From an endosymbiont 'TC1' of Trimyema compressum (GTDB lineage Bacteria; Bacillota; TC1), in contig NZ_CP014606.1 of NCBI RefSeq assembly GCF_001584725.1, positions 1 to 64,000 of the forward strand: DNA of 64,000 nucleotides. The letters run 5' to 3'. The position numbers and the translations under genes were made by a program. The notes below the pieces were generated by a model. The model saw only the letters and a program-made list of their open reading frames with translations, had not been told where the DNA came from and did not search any database. Of the stretch, positions 42,305-51,227 are shown piece by piece. Position 1 is the first letter of the stretch, and each line of letters opens with the position of its first letter.

Positions 42305-42341
42305 ATATGAGACAGTCCTTAAGGACTGTCTCATATTTTTG
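42305..42341. terminator. Perfect 32-bp palindromic terminator
   Basis: ATATGAGACAGTCCTT / AAGGACTGTCTCATAT with T5 on the + side and A/T-rich sequence on the other. It ends the minus-strand ABC-2 cassette, whose last stop is at 42361. Confidence 0.85.
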
Positions 42342-42360
42342 AAAATTTTATTAAAGGGTC

Positions 42361-43424
42361 TTATTCAATATTAGAGTGCACTTGGTTTGTTCTGTTTAGC
42401 TTTTCAAATAAACTTGCTAATATGAAGTAGAATACTGTTAGTGCTAAAGCCATAGTAATTGGGAAGATAATGGCATCACTATTCATTACATTATAGGCTA
42501 TATTGTTAATCCAGTACATTAGGAATAGATAACCGATAATTTTTAGACTGCCATTTAAATAATCAAAAGGCATCCAAGAGCCACTGCTAAAGCCAACAAT
42601 AAGCGGTATAACAATTGCTAGTATAAAAAACATATTATTTTGCTTTGGCAACAGCGGAGGCAAAGTAACCTAAGACTAAGGCTCCTAAGACTGTTAATAT
42701 TTGTGTATCTACTGCAAGGGGTAGAACTTCAATATACTGAGGATTCATTATAGTGGAACCAAAATTAATAGTAAGTACTGGAATAATGAGGAATGTAATA
42801 ATTCCTAAAAATTCAAATAGTCTAATTTGTCTAGGATTGTTATTAGCTAATTTTTGTCTAACAAGCACATTGCTTCTTTTGCTGTTGTTAAAAAGTATTA
42901 CTGTAACAGGAATTGTTAACTTTACTAATAAATAAACATTAAAGTAGAGAAAATTTTTCATACCAATATCTTTGTTAGTCGATAGTACTGTAACATTATT
43001 ACGATTGTCTTCGAGCTTTTTCTACTTCATCATAGTTTTGTCCAGAGGCAATGATACCATGATAACGACTGATAAATTTTTCTAGACTATCTTTGATTTT
43101 TCTTCATTAACAGTGCCATAATAGGTAAGCTTTAAGGGTGTTTGCTTTTTAATATTTTCACTAAATTCTTTATCGAGTATTAATGTATTCGTGGTATTAG
43201 CATTTTTATCTACTGTAGAAACTTGATAGGATTCATTTAAGTAGCTAATGAGTGCTTGGCTTTCTACTGTATTTGACTGATCTAAAATTTGTAAGTTTTC
43301 TTTGTAGGTTACTGCATCAACATTATTAAAAAAATGTTGATAACACTAAGGATACGAAGGCAATGCCAATGATATAGACAATATATTTTTTTAATCTTTT
43401 TAAAGTAACAAAATAGTTAATCAT
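42361..43424 (-). pseudogene. ABC-2 permease, second copy, degraded (LnrN-like)
   Basis: Start ATG 43424 with AAGGAGG (MINYFVTLKRLKKYIVYIIG, first span). The reading is shifted near 43330 (run of T), again near 43090 and 43010, and again at 42640. Identifiable pieces: a long extracellular loop (ESQALISYLNESYQVSTVDKN), then four or five spans (FEFLGIITFLIIPVLTI; QILTVLGALVLGYFASA; NNMFFILAIVIPLIVGF; IIFPITMALALTVFYFI). Same architecture as its upstream neighbour. At least four lesions. Confidence 0.72.
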
Positions 43425-44486
43425 GTTTTACCCTCCTTAAAATATAGCTTCCTAAGAGTAGTACACTTGTTAAAATAGCTGAAATAATTAAAACATCATT
43501 AAATCCTTTATTAAAAGGCACACCTACTAAAGACATATTGTAGGCTTCTGTTAAAAGTAAATATTTACTCATTGTTAAAGGATTATAGTTTAGCATAAAC
43601 TCTGAGTAGTTAATTAAGTAAATACCAGAAATAAAGCCAATAAGTGTGACTATAAAGTCTTCAATTTCAATTTTCTCACCAAATGGTCGCAAAAAGCTTC
43701 TGAGGAAACTTCTTAAGGCAACTGCTAAAACAGACATAATAATAATTAAAAGCATATAGATACCATAATTAAAGTTTGCTCGTTGGTTAATATTGAAAAA
43801 GATTATGCCGTAAATTAAAACCGTTGTTCCTGAGACAATAGAAAAATCATACTTGAGAAATTTAAAGCCAATGTTTTAGCTAAAGAATCACGACCTAATT
43901 CAAAGCGTTTAAATTGGCTTGAATCAGAATATTTTTTCAGTCTCGTATAGGCCGGCCAGCTGCAATAAATGGGGCCAGTAAACTCATACCAATAATCACA
44001 TGATCAATACCAGAAACACTTTTTTGTTTTTTCCCATTAGTAATTTCGGTCCGTTCTATTGTGTCGTTTATTGGGTAAATATTAAGTTCATTTAAGGTAA
44101 ATGAATCTTCTAAGCTATGAAGATAAAACTGTAATAAATCTGGTTTTGAGCTGGAATGAATTTCAAAAGTATCTCCAGCTATTACGTAACCAGTTAATTT
44201 ATTGTCATTAAATGCTTGAATAGCTTCTTCCTTACTCTTATAAGTTGTAAAGTTAAAATTATCAGAGTCACCAAAGGACAAGAAGTAAGGGGTTTTTATT
44301 GTTTCTTTTTCTACATAGACAGCATAGCTATAGGTATTGTTAGAATATGTTTTAGGAATATCTTCAATGGAATTATACATTAATCCTAAACCTGTAGCCA
44401 TTAAAATGGCAAAACCAATGCCTCAAAACCAACCCTCTTTTGATTTTAATAGGAGCTTGAAAAATAGCTGTATGTAGACTAATAAG
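43417..44486 (-). pseudogene. ABC-2 permease, first copy, degraded (LnrM-like)
   Basis: Pieces on the minus strand: a starting span around 44401 (GIGFAILMATGLGLMYN, shifted just before), an extracellular loop of about 130 residues (NSIEDIPKTYSNNTYSYAVYV...), a stop at 43937, an unreadable span region, and the last spans (MLLIIIMSVLAVALRSFLR; DFIVTLIGFISGIYLINY; VLIISAILTSVLLLGSYIL) ending at 43417. ABC-2/DUF3533-like layout: one span, big loop, five spans. Overlaps the next permease start. At least three lesions. Confidence 0.72.
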
Positions 44487-45419
44487 TTAGTCACGGAGGC
44501 GGTTTTCTGTTAATTGAATAAATATGTGCTGAAGATTTTTTGCTTCCGTTTGGAAGTTTGTATAACTAATGTTATTTTCATTTAAGAGGGAGAGAATGCC
44601 TTCAACTTGAATATCTTTATTGACACCTAACTTTATTTTGCTATGGTCAAAATTAATATCTATAATGCCATCAAAGCTACTGAGAGCTTCTGTTATTTTT
44701 TCAGGCTCATCATAACTAAAAAAGCTAACGGTTAAGGAAGCACTAATCCTATCAAGGAGTTGTTCTTTAGTACCATAAGCAATTATTTTCCCTTGGTCCA
44801 TAATAGCAATTTTATTAAAAAGCAATTCAACTTCTTCCATGTAGTGGGAAGTATATATTATGGCAGTACCATTTTTATTTAAATCTTTAACAATACTCAT
44901 AATATTGTTTCTTGATTGTGGGTCAATAGCTACTGTTGGTTCATCTAAAAAAAGAATTTTTGGTTTATGAACAATGCCACAAGCAATATTTACACGAACT
45001 CTTAAACCTGTTGAGAGTTTTGATGTTCTTACTTTAGTTTTTTTCATCAAGACCAAGTAGGTGAATAACATTTAAGGTAGCTTTTTTGCTGCTTCTTTTG
45101 CCATGCCATTTAATCTTGCAAAATAATAGATATTATCATAAACAGATAATTCAGTAAAAATGGCAATTTCCTGAGGCACAATACCTATGGAATGTCTTTC
45201 ATCACGTGTTAACTTATTAAGAGGTTTTCCCAAAAAAGTAATCTCGCCACTTTCATAGGCAATAGAGCCAATCATAGCAGAGATTGCAGTTGTTTTTCCT
45301 GTTCCGTTAGGTCCTAGAAAACCAAGTATTTCCCCTTCCTTAACTTCTAGATTTAGTTTATCTAAAACTTTTAGATGACCATAGTTTTTGTTTAAATTCT
45401 TTACTTCAATTACATTCAT
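44487..45419 (-). pseudogene. ABC transporter ATPase, frameshifted (LnrL-like)
   Basis: About 310 codons. Walker A GPNGTGKTTA near 40; GIVPQEIAIFTELSV Q-loop; signature LSTGLRVRVNIA (unusual T-G in place of S-G-G); Walker B ILFLDEPTVAIDP; H-loop TSHYMEEVE; C-terminal domain like drug-ABC ATPases. Two nearby indels in A runs (about 45084 one short, about 45048 one extra) shift the frame and shift it back, so a near-normal product could survive if both are slippage-prone. Part of the HK-RR-ATPase-permease-permease cassette. Confidence 0.82.
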
Positions 45420-45497
45420 TTTTTCACCTCTCCTAAAGTATAGACTAGAAGGCTATATTACAGAAGTGAGGTGAAGCTAAAATTCAGATGACATTTG

Positions 45498-46085
45498 TCA
45501 TAATAGCAAAAGCTGAGTTCTATCTCTCATTGCAGTCTTATCTAAGAGCTGGCTGACAGTATTTCTAACCGTACCATTATTGAGATATAAAGCATCAGCA
45601 ATTTCTTGATTTGAAAGGCCCTCTGCAAGTAGTTTAATGACTTCATCTTCTTTTGGTGTTAAATTGAGAAAATCTTTTTTTACATAGAGTTTTTCTCGAA
45701 TACTAGCTAACACTTCTTTTTCAATAATCACCTTATTATCTAAAACAACATTTAAAGCATTGGTGATAGAAGCAGAACCTGAGGATTTAAGTAAGTAGCC
45801 ATCAGCACCATATTTTAATGCTGTAATAATATTTTGATCATCATCAAAAGTGGTTAGCATAACTACTTTTGGTTTTGTATCTATTTCTTTAATTTTTCTT
45901 AATAATTCTATGCCATTATCAGTTCCTAGACGAATATCTAAAAGTGTTAAATCAAGAGAATAGTTTTTAAGGTGGCTTAATGCTTCATTGGCATTTTTAC
46001 CAGAAGCAACTACCTTAAAATTTGAGTCTTTTTCTATAAGCATAGACAATAGTTCTACAATTATTTGATCATCATCAATAATCAT
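45498..46085 (-). CDS. NarL/LuxR-family response regulator (LnrK-like)
   Basis: 195 aa. Receiver: acidic MIIDDDQI, phospho-acceptor D in LTLLDIRLG near 50, T and K positions in MLTTFDDD and GYLLKSS. LuxR helix-turn-helix: NLTPKEDEVIKLLAEGLSNQEIADALYLNNGTVRNTVSQLL. Start chosen at 46085 (MIIDDDQ) inside the end of the kinase. The C-terminus RTQLLLL is slightly odd but near normal length. With its kinase and the ABC genes it forms an LnrJKLMN-like drug-response set. The only member without an obvious lesion. Confidence 0.85.
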   Translation of the reverse strand: MIIDDDQIIVELLSMLIEKDSNFKVVASGKNANEALSHLKNYSLDLTLLDIRLGTDNGIELLRKIKEIDTKPKVVMLTTFDDDQNIITALKYGADGYLLKSSGSASITNALNVVLDNKVIIEKEVLASIREKLYVKKDFLNLTPKEDEVIKLLAEGLSNQEIADALYLNNGTVRNTVSQLLDKTAMRDRTQLLLL

Positions 46086-47102
46086 TATTTCGCTGGCTAT
46101 AGGAATCAATCCTTTCGATAGATATTTTGAAACCATCATAGTTTCGAATGGTTATTTTAGCATTGTGAATCGTAAATCGGTTACGGATGCCCTGTAATCC
46201 CATTCCTTCTTTATAGGCTTTGTTTATAGTGCCATTATCAAAAAGAATAAAATTAAGGAAATTATTTTCTTCATATAGCAAAATAGTGAGTTTATTACCA
46301 TTTGAATGTTTTTTATATTGGTTTTAAATTCCTTAATCGTCTGAATTATTTTTGTTTGCACACTTTTTGTAAGTTTAGAAAATAGGAGATAGCTACTAAA
46401 AATAACTTCAATTTGTTTATTTTTAGAGTCAACAAATTCTTTTAGTAAAGCTAAGTTAGTTAAATTATCCTTTGTATTATAAATACTGGACCTAATTTCT
46501 TTATGAATATCTTTTAAGGTTGCATCTAATTTTAAAAGAATATCTTCATTGTATTCTGCTTTTAGAAAATCTACATAAAAAATAGAACGTGTAAGAATAT
46601 GACCTACATTATCATGAAGTGTTTGAATCATTCTACTTCTTTCTTTTTCAGATAATTCAAGAACTGTTTTTCTTATAAATTATAGTATTGATTAAGAAGC
46701 GCTTTGTATTGCGCTACTTCCTCTTGAGATTTTTTGTTCATTAATAAGTTTTTGACGTACCTGTTCAATATAGAGGATAAGAAGGAGTACAATTACTACA
46801 GCTATTTGAATAAGATTTGTATTAATTAAAATAATAGCATAGAGGGTTAAAATAGGCCAGTACTTTCTAAAACTACTTAAGAGGATTGGAAATAGGGGTA
46901 AATATAATTGTGGAATAAGGATTAGAAGTAGTATCCATTCCCCTTTTTCATTAATTAAGAGAAAAGGTATAGCGCCTATTACCGATGCCAACAAGTAGAA
47001 ATTGTTTATTTCTGGTCCTAATAAAACAATATTAATATAAGTTAAGAGTAAAGTCCCTATTTTATAAAGAAGAGGAATAAAATCCTCTTCTTTATAATGC
47101 AT
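46075..47102 (-). pseudogene. NarL-type sensor histidine kinase, degraded (LnrJ-like)
   Basis: The N-terminal membrane domain of about five spans (47102 to about 46780) is intact in frame. The frame breaks near 46690; the HisKA_3 phospho-acceptor segment MIQTLHDNVGHILTRSI then appears, breaks again near 46310, and the ATPase end GMGLQGIRNRFTIHNAKI closes at 46075. Start MHYKEEDF lies inside the 3' end of the lipoprotein gene. Short extracellular loops suggest intramembrane sensing. Two or more frameshifts. Confidence 0.8.
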
Positions 47103-47527
47103 TAATGGCAGTTGCATATTCTTTAGACTTTTCTGCTCCCTCTTTTAGCAGCTTAGTCCCTTCAATTTGTTTATCAATGTTATTTTCTTTTTTACCTTCA
47201 AAATATTTGTTAGTGCCATTCTTCAATAAACTCATTGATTTCTTTACGAGATTATCAACTTTATTAAATTTTTCTTCAGGAACTTTAAGATTTAAAGCTC
47301 TGTCTGCATTATTATTGATTTTTTTAACAATTGCTTCCATGTCAGCAAACCATTTTTCATCTACAGGTTTTTTCTTCTAATTTGTTTAAAGCTTGTATTT
47401 GCTGAGATAAATCTAAAGTAATTTCATTTATATCTGTAAAATATGCACTCTGTTCTTCACTATTACATCCAACACCTATAAAGAGTATCATTGGAATGAG
47501 TAAGAGAAATAGTAATTTATTCTTCAT
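47092..47527 (-). pseudogene. Small lipoprotein, frameshifted
   Basis: Signal peptide and lipobox are clear: MKNKLLFLLLIPMILFIGVGC, cysteine 21. The mature part is a charged helical protein (QQIQALNKLEEK, then shifted, PVDEKWFADMEAIVKKIN...). One extra A in the run at about 47375-47380 (plus-strand T run) separates the halves. Strong AAAGGAGG RBS. It is the first gene of the LnrJKLMN-like operon and might be a surface partner of the sensor. Confidence 0.8.
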
Positions 47528-47695
47528 AAATACGCCTCCTTTAAATTACATAATTTCCTCTATATTATATCATATATACTAATATAAAAAAATAGGCCGG
47601 TTTTTCCTTTATTAGAGCCATTCTTCAATTGCTAAAAAGGACTAAAAAGGATACAATTAAGAAGTAATATTTAAAAAAATAAAGGTGGGATTAAG

Positions 47696-48736
47696 GTGAT
47701 TTTAGTTTGTGGCGGGGCTGGCTATATTGGCAGTCACATGGTTCGTTATTTAAGAGAAAAAAACAAAGAAGTGCTAGTAGTGGATAATCTGCGAACAGGT
47801 CATAGGGAGTCTGTGCCAGAGGATGTACCTCTCTATGTTGGCGATGTTAGAGACATGTCATTTTTAAAACGAGTTTTTAGTAATAATCAGATAGATGGGG
47901 TTATTCATTTCTGTGCCCATTCATTAGTGGCAGAAAGCATGGAAGACCCTTTAAGATATTATGATAATAATGTAGGAGGAGCCATTAGCCTGCTTTCTGT
48001 CATGAGAGATTTTAAGGTGCCTAATATTATATTTTCTTCAACAGCAGCTACTTATGGGGAACCAAAGACAGTTCCTATAACTGAAGATTTAGAAACTGTA
48101 CCGACTAATCCTTATGGAGAAACAAAATTAGCCATGGAAAAAATGTTTAAATGGGCTGATGTAGCCTATGGGATTCATTATGTAGCTTTACGCTATTTTA
48201 ATGTAGCTGGTGCTTATAAAACAGGAAAAATAGGAGAGGATCATAATCCAGAAACCCATTTAATTCCTCTTTTGCTTCAAGTACCATTAGGTAAAAGAAA
48301 AGAAGCCTATATTTTTGGTACAGATTACCCTACATCAGATGGTACCTGTGTGAGAGACTATATTCATGTTATGGACATAGTTGATGCTCATGTCAAAGCT
48401 TTAGACTATTTAGAGAAGGGCAATCCTTCAAATACTTTTAATTTAGGAACGGGACAGGGCTTTTCTGTTAAGGAAATTGTAGACATGACAGGGCAGGTTA
48501 CGGGGAAACCTTTACCAACTATTTTAAAAGAGAGAAGAGCTGGAGACCCTGCTGTTCTCGTAGCCGACAATAAGAAAGCAAAAGAAATGTTAGGTTGGGA
48601 ACCAAAACATTCAAATATAGAAAAGATGATTGCTTCAGCTTGGCTGTGGCATAAAAATCATTCGGAAGGATATTATGAGCAAGAAGAAATTTTATGCAGT
48701 TTTAAATGGAAAAGAAGGCAAACCGAGAATTTATGA
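47696..48736 (+). CDS. galE: UDP-glucose 4-epimerase
   Basis: 346 aa extended SDR. NAD motif GGAGYIGSHM at 5-14 and catalytic YGETK in TNPYGETKLAMEK near 142-154; also RYFNVAGA near 170. The usual family end is near WLWHKNHSEGYYE; here the frame continues 17 codons and overlaps the next gene by 62 bases, so the original stop may have been lost. Start GTG at 47696 with GGTGGGA-type spacing. Supplies UDP-galactose/glucose for surface sugars. Probably functional. Confidence 0.93.
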   Translation: MILVCGGAGYIGSHMVRYLREKNKEVLVVDNLRTGHRESVPEDVPLYVGDVRDMSFLKRVFSNNQIDGVIHFCAHSLVAESMEDPLRYYDNNVGGAISLLSVMRDFKVPNIIFSSTAATYGEPKTVPITEDLETVPTNPYGETKLAMEKMFKWADVAYGIHYVALRYFNVAGAYKTGKIGEDHNPETHLIPLLLQVPLGKRKEAYIFGTDYPTSDGTCVRDYIHVMDIVDAHVKALDYLEKGNPSNTFNLGTGQGFSVKEIVDMTGQVTGKPLPTILKERRAGDPAVLVADNKKAKEMLGWEPKHSNIEKMIASAWLWHKNHSEGYYEQEEILCSFKWKRRQTENL

Positions 48737-49304
48737 AGATTGGGCAACTTGTCAGGAGAATGTTAAAGGTATTAAAGGTGGTGTCATCTTTAAAAGTTTT
48801 CCCACTAAAGAAGAAGCCTTAGATTTTTTAAATAAAGGGGGACCTTTAGAGGGCGACGATAATCATGTAAATATTAAAACCCCTTTAGCCATTTTTGTAG
48901 ATGGTAGCTTTAAAGAATCCGATAATATGTATAGTTATGGGATGGCGGTTGTTGATGTTGCTACAGATACAGCTATTTATGAAGAATATGGCTTAGGAAC
49001 CAGTAAGGAGGCTTCTGAGCTCCGTAATGTTGCTGGGGAAATGAAAGGGGCTATGCGTGCTTTACAATATTGTAAAGGGGGGAATATTACAGCTGTTAGT
49101 CTCTGTTATGATTACATAGGTATTGAAGCATGGGCAACAGGAAAATGGAGAAGAAAAAATAAGTTTACTGAAGCTTATTATAACTATATGAACAAACTAT
49201 TTAATGATGTAGAAGTTACTTTTGTAAAAATCAAAGGTCATTCTAATAATAAGTGGAATGATGTAGCTGACGCTTTAGCAAAAGAAGCTTTAGGGATTAA
49301 GTAA
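48675..49304 (+). CDS. rnhA: Ribonuclease HI with viroplasmin-type N-terminal domain
   Basis: 209 aa. N-terminal RNA/DNA-hybrid-binding domain (about 3-45: KKFYAVLNGKEGKPRIYEDWATCQENVKG). RNase H fold about 75-209 with catalytic Asp in FVDGSF, Glu in AGEMKGAM and Asp in CYDYIGIE, plus the last Asp in NDVADALAKEAL. ATG 48675 has GGAAGGA upstream, inside galE. Removes RNA from RNA-DNA hybrids. Intact. Confidence 0.93.
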   Translation: MSKKKFYAVLNGKEGKPRIYEDWATCQENVKGIKGGVIFKSFPTKEEALDFLNKGGPLEGDDNHVNIKTPLAIFVDGSFKESDNMYSYGMAVVDVATDTAIYEEYGLGTSKEASELRNVAGEMKGAMRALQYCKGGNITAVSLCYDYIGIEAWATGKWRRKNKFTEAYYNYMNKLFNDVEVTFVKIKGHSNNKWNDVADALAKEALGIK

Positions 49305-49377
49305 AAATTTTAAGCATAAGTTAGTTATAAATAACTAAAAGTTTCATAAAACAAGTAGCAAGAAAGGGGTTCTCATT

Positions 49378-50318
49378 TTGAGTTTATTCACTAAAGTACA
49401 ACCAGTATTTATTCTTAGTGCTGCCTTAGTAGGTCTTTTCCTCGGTGGTGTAACCTCTTTTGGCAATTATTCTGTTAATTTAATAGAACCCTTTCTAATG
49501 GCACTATTATTTGTGGTGTTTTTATCTGTTGATTTAAAGCATATAAAAAGCTTTTTCCAACTATAAATTCACCATTACATCTCTTTTAGTAAATTTTATC
49601 TGAACCCCTATTTTTGCAGTAGTCCTAGGTATGATTTTTTAGAAGGCTCTTCTGATTTACAAATCGGTTTTTAATGCTAATGGCAACTCCTTGTACCGAC
49701 TGGTATTTAGTGTTTACGGGAATTGCTAAAGGCAATGTAGCTTTAGGCACTACTATTTTACCTTTAAATCTTATTTTGCAGATTATTTTACTCCCAGTCT
49801 ACCTATTTATTTTTATGGCAGTCAAGTAGATGTAAATGGAGGGCATATTCTTTTAAGTATTATTATGGTACTGGCACAACTAGTAAAATGGGTAGCTCGA
49901 AATTAAAGGCTATCCAGAGAGGTGTAAATAAGGTGTTGGATAAAAGTGATACTTTACAGCTTGTTTTTTATGCATAGCCATTATTGCTATGTTTGCCTAA
50001 GAAGGAAAAGCCCTTTTAAATAATCCCATATTGTTATTGCAAATGCTCTTGCCATTATACTGTTTCTTTATAGTTAACTTTTTGTTAGTATACTTTATTG
50101 CTAAAAAGCTGAAAATGAGTTTTTATGATACAATACCTCTAATTATGACAACCCTAGCTAGAAACTCCCCATTATCTCTTGCTATTGCTGTAGTAGCATT
50201 TCCAGACATACCTTTAATTTCTCTTGCTTTAGTAATAGGTCCTTTAATTGAGTTATCTGTTATGGGAATAGTCTCTAATATTCTATTGAGATTAGGTAAA
50301 AAGAGAATGGTAGAGTAA
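49378..50318 (+). pseudogene. Arsenite/bile-acid-symporter-family transporter, degraded
   Basis: Pieces of one BASS/ACR3-like protein of about 310 residues. The first spans are MSLFTKVQPVFILSAALVGLFLGG...LMALLFVVFLSVDLKHIKSFF. The conserved [37 protein letters not shown], with the ACR3-type cysteine, lies in another frame (about 49673-49790). The last spans (YFIAKKLKMSFYDTIPLIMTTLARNSPLSLAIAV) close at 50318. At least four indels or stops. Likely an arsenite efflux pump once. Confidence 0.82.
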
Positions 50319-50352
50319 AGGAAATGAAAAAGACAGTCCACAAAAAGCAGTA

Positions 50353-50535
50353 ATGAGAAAATTAATGAAAGAATATCTAAGTAACAATGATATGAGCCAA
50401 AGATGGAAATGATGTAAACTTTGTTATTAGAGATATAATATCTTACATAAAACCATTCGTCATAGAACTCCTAGACACAATAGTAAGGCTGAACCTTCTC
50501 ATCGTAATGATAACAACAGATTTTATTAATTCTTA
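50353..50535 (+). mobile_element. Two transposase scraps: IS256-like and rve-type
   Basis: Scrap one (50353-50445): MRKLMKEYLSNNDMS then KDGNDVNFVIRDIIS in a shifted frame, like the N-terminus of IS256-family transposases. Scrap two (about 50450-50535): KTIRHRTPRHNSKAEPSHRNDNNRFY, like the rve integrase-core end PRHNGKVERSHRNDxERFY. They abut directly, so two different elements decayed and were fused. Identified by motif memory only. The rest of the gap to greA has no gene. Confidence 0.6.
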
Positions 50536-50645
50536 ACATTTACATTCTTACATGATTAAAATGTTAAACATTCTAACTTTCTTTTTGAAATTTGTCTCAC
50601 ATCATTGTACAATTAAATTTAAAATACTAAACTTAGTGAAATGTA

Positions 50646-50675
50646 TTGACCTTCATAAAGGATATCAGATATAAT
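50646..50675 (+). promoter_or_regulatory. Sigma-A promoter of greA-lysS
   Basis: TTGACC (50646-50651) and TATAAT (50670-50675), 18-base spacer, about 55 bases before the greA ATG. Confidence 0.75.
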
Positions 50676-50686
50676 GAAAGAATAAG

Positions 50687-50704
50687 GACTGCCTATAGGC
50701 AGTC
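50687..50704 (+). promoter_or_regulatory. Palindrome in the greA leader
   Basis: Perfect 18-base palindrome GACTGCCTATAGGCAGTC directly after the expected transcription start, followed by ATTCTTCTT. It could be a leftover terminator for upstream transcripts, an RNA stem that shields the mRNA 5' end, or an operator. Confidence 0.6.
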
Positions 50705-50730
50705 ATTCTTCTTATATTAGGAGGGAAACT

Positions 50731-51207
50731 ATGAAAGAACAAGAACAAGAAACGATTCTTACCAAAGAAGGGTATGAAAAGTTAAAGGAAGAGTTAGAGT
50801 ACTTAAAAAATGACAAGAGAAATGAAGTAGCAGAGAGAATTAAGATTGCCATTAGTTTTGGTGATTTAAGTGAAAACTCAGAGTATGAAGATGCTAAGAG
50901 AGAGCAGGCCCATTTAGAGGGTAGAATTGCTGACTTAGAAAAAAGTTTAAGTCGCGTTAAGATTATTGAAGAGAAGTCTGATTCTCAAAGAGTGAAGCTA
51001 GGTTCTAAGATTAAAGTGAGAAATATAGATACTAATGATGAGTTAGTCATTACAATAGTAGGTTCTATGGAGTTTGATCCAGAAAATCTAAAGATTTCTA
51101 ATGAATCTCCTATTGGTAAAGGTCTGCTTGATAAAAAAGTTGGCAGTACTGTGAAAATTACGTTGCCAGCAGGTATTGTTTCTTATAAGATTTTAGAAAT
51201 TATTTAA
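50731..51207 (+). CDS. greA: Transcription elongation factor GreA
   Basis: 158 aa. The N-terminal coiled coil (1-75) has the tip acidic motif GDLSENSEYEDAKREQ that enters the RNA polymerase secondary channel. The C-terminal FKBP-like domain ends ...SPIGKGLLDKKVGSTVKI. Rescues backtracked polymerase. TAGGAGGG before ATG. Forms an operon with lysS, 20 bases downstream, as is usual in Bacillota. Confidence 0.97.
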   Translation: MKEQEQETILTKEGYEKLKEELEYLKNDKRNEVAERIKIAISFGDLSENSEYEDAKREQAHLEGRIADLEKSLSRVKIIEEKSDSQRVKLGSKIKVRNIDTNDELVITIVGSMEFDPENLKISNESPIGKGLLDKKVGSTVKITLPAGIVSYKILEII

Positions 51208-51227
51208 GGGATTAAGGAGGGTGTTTC

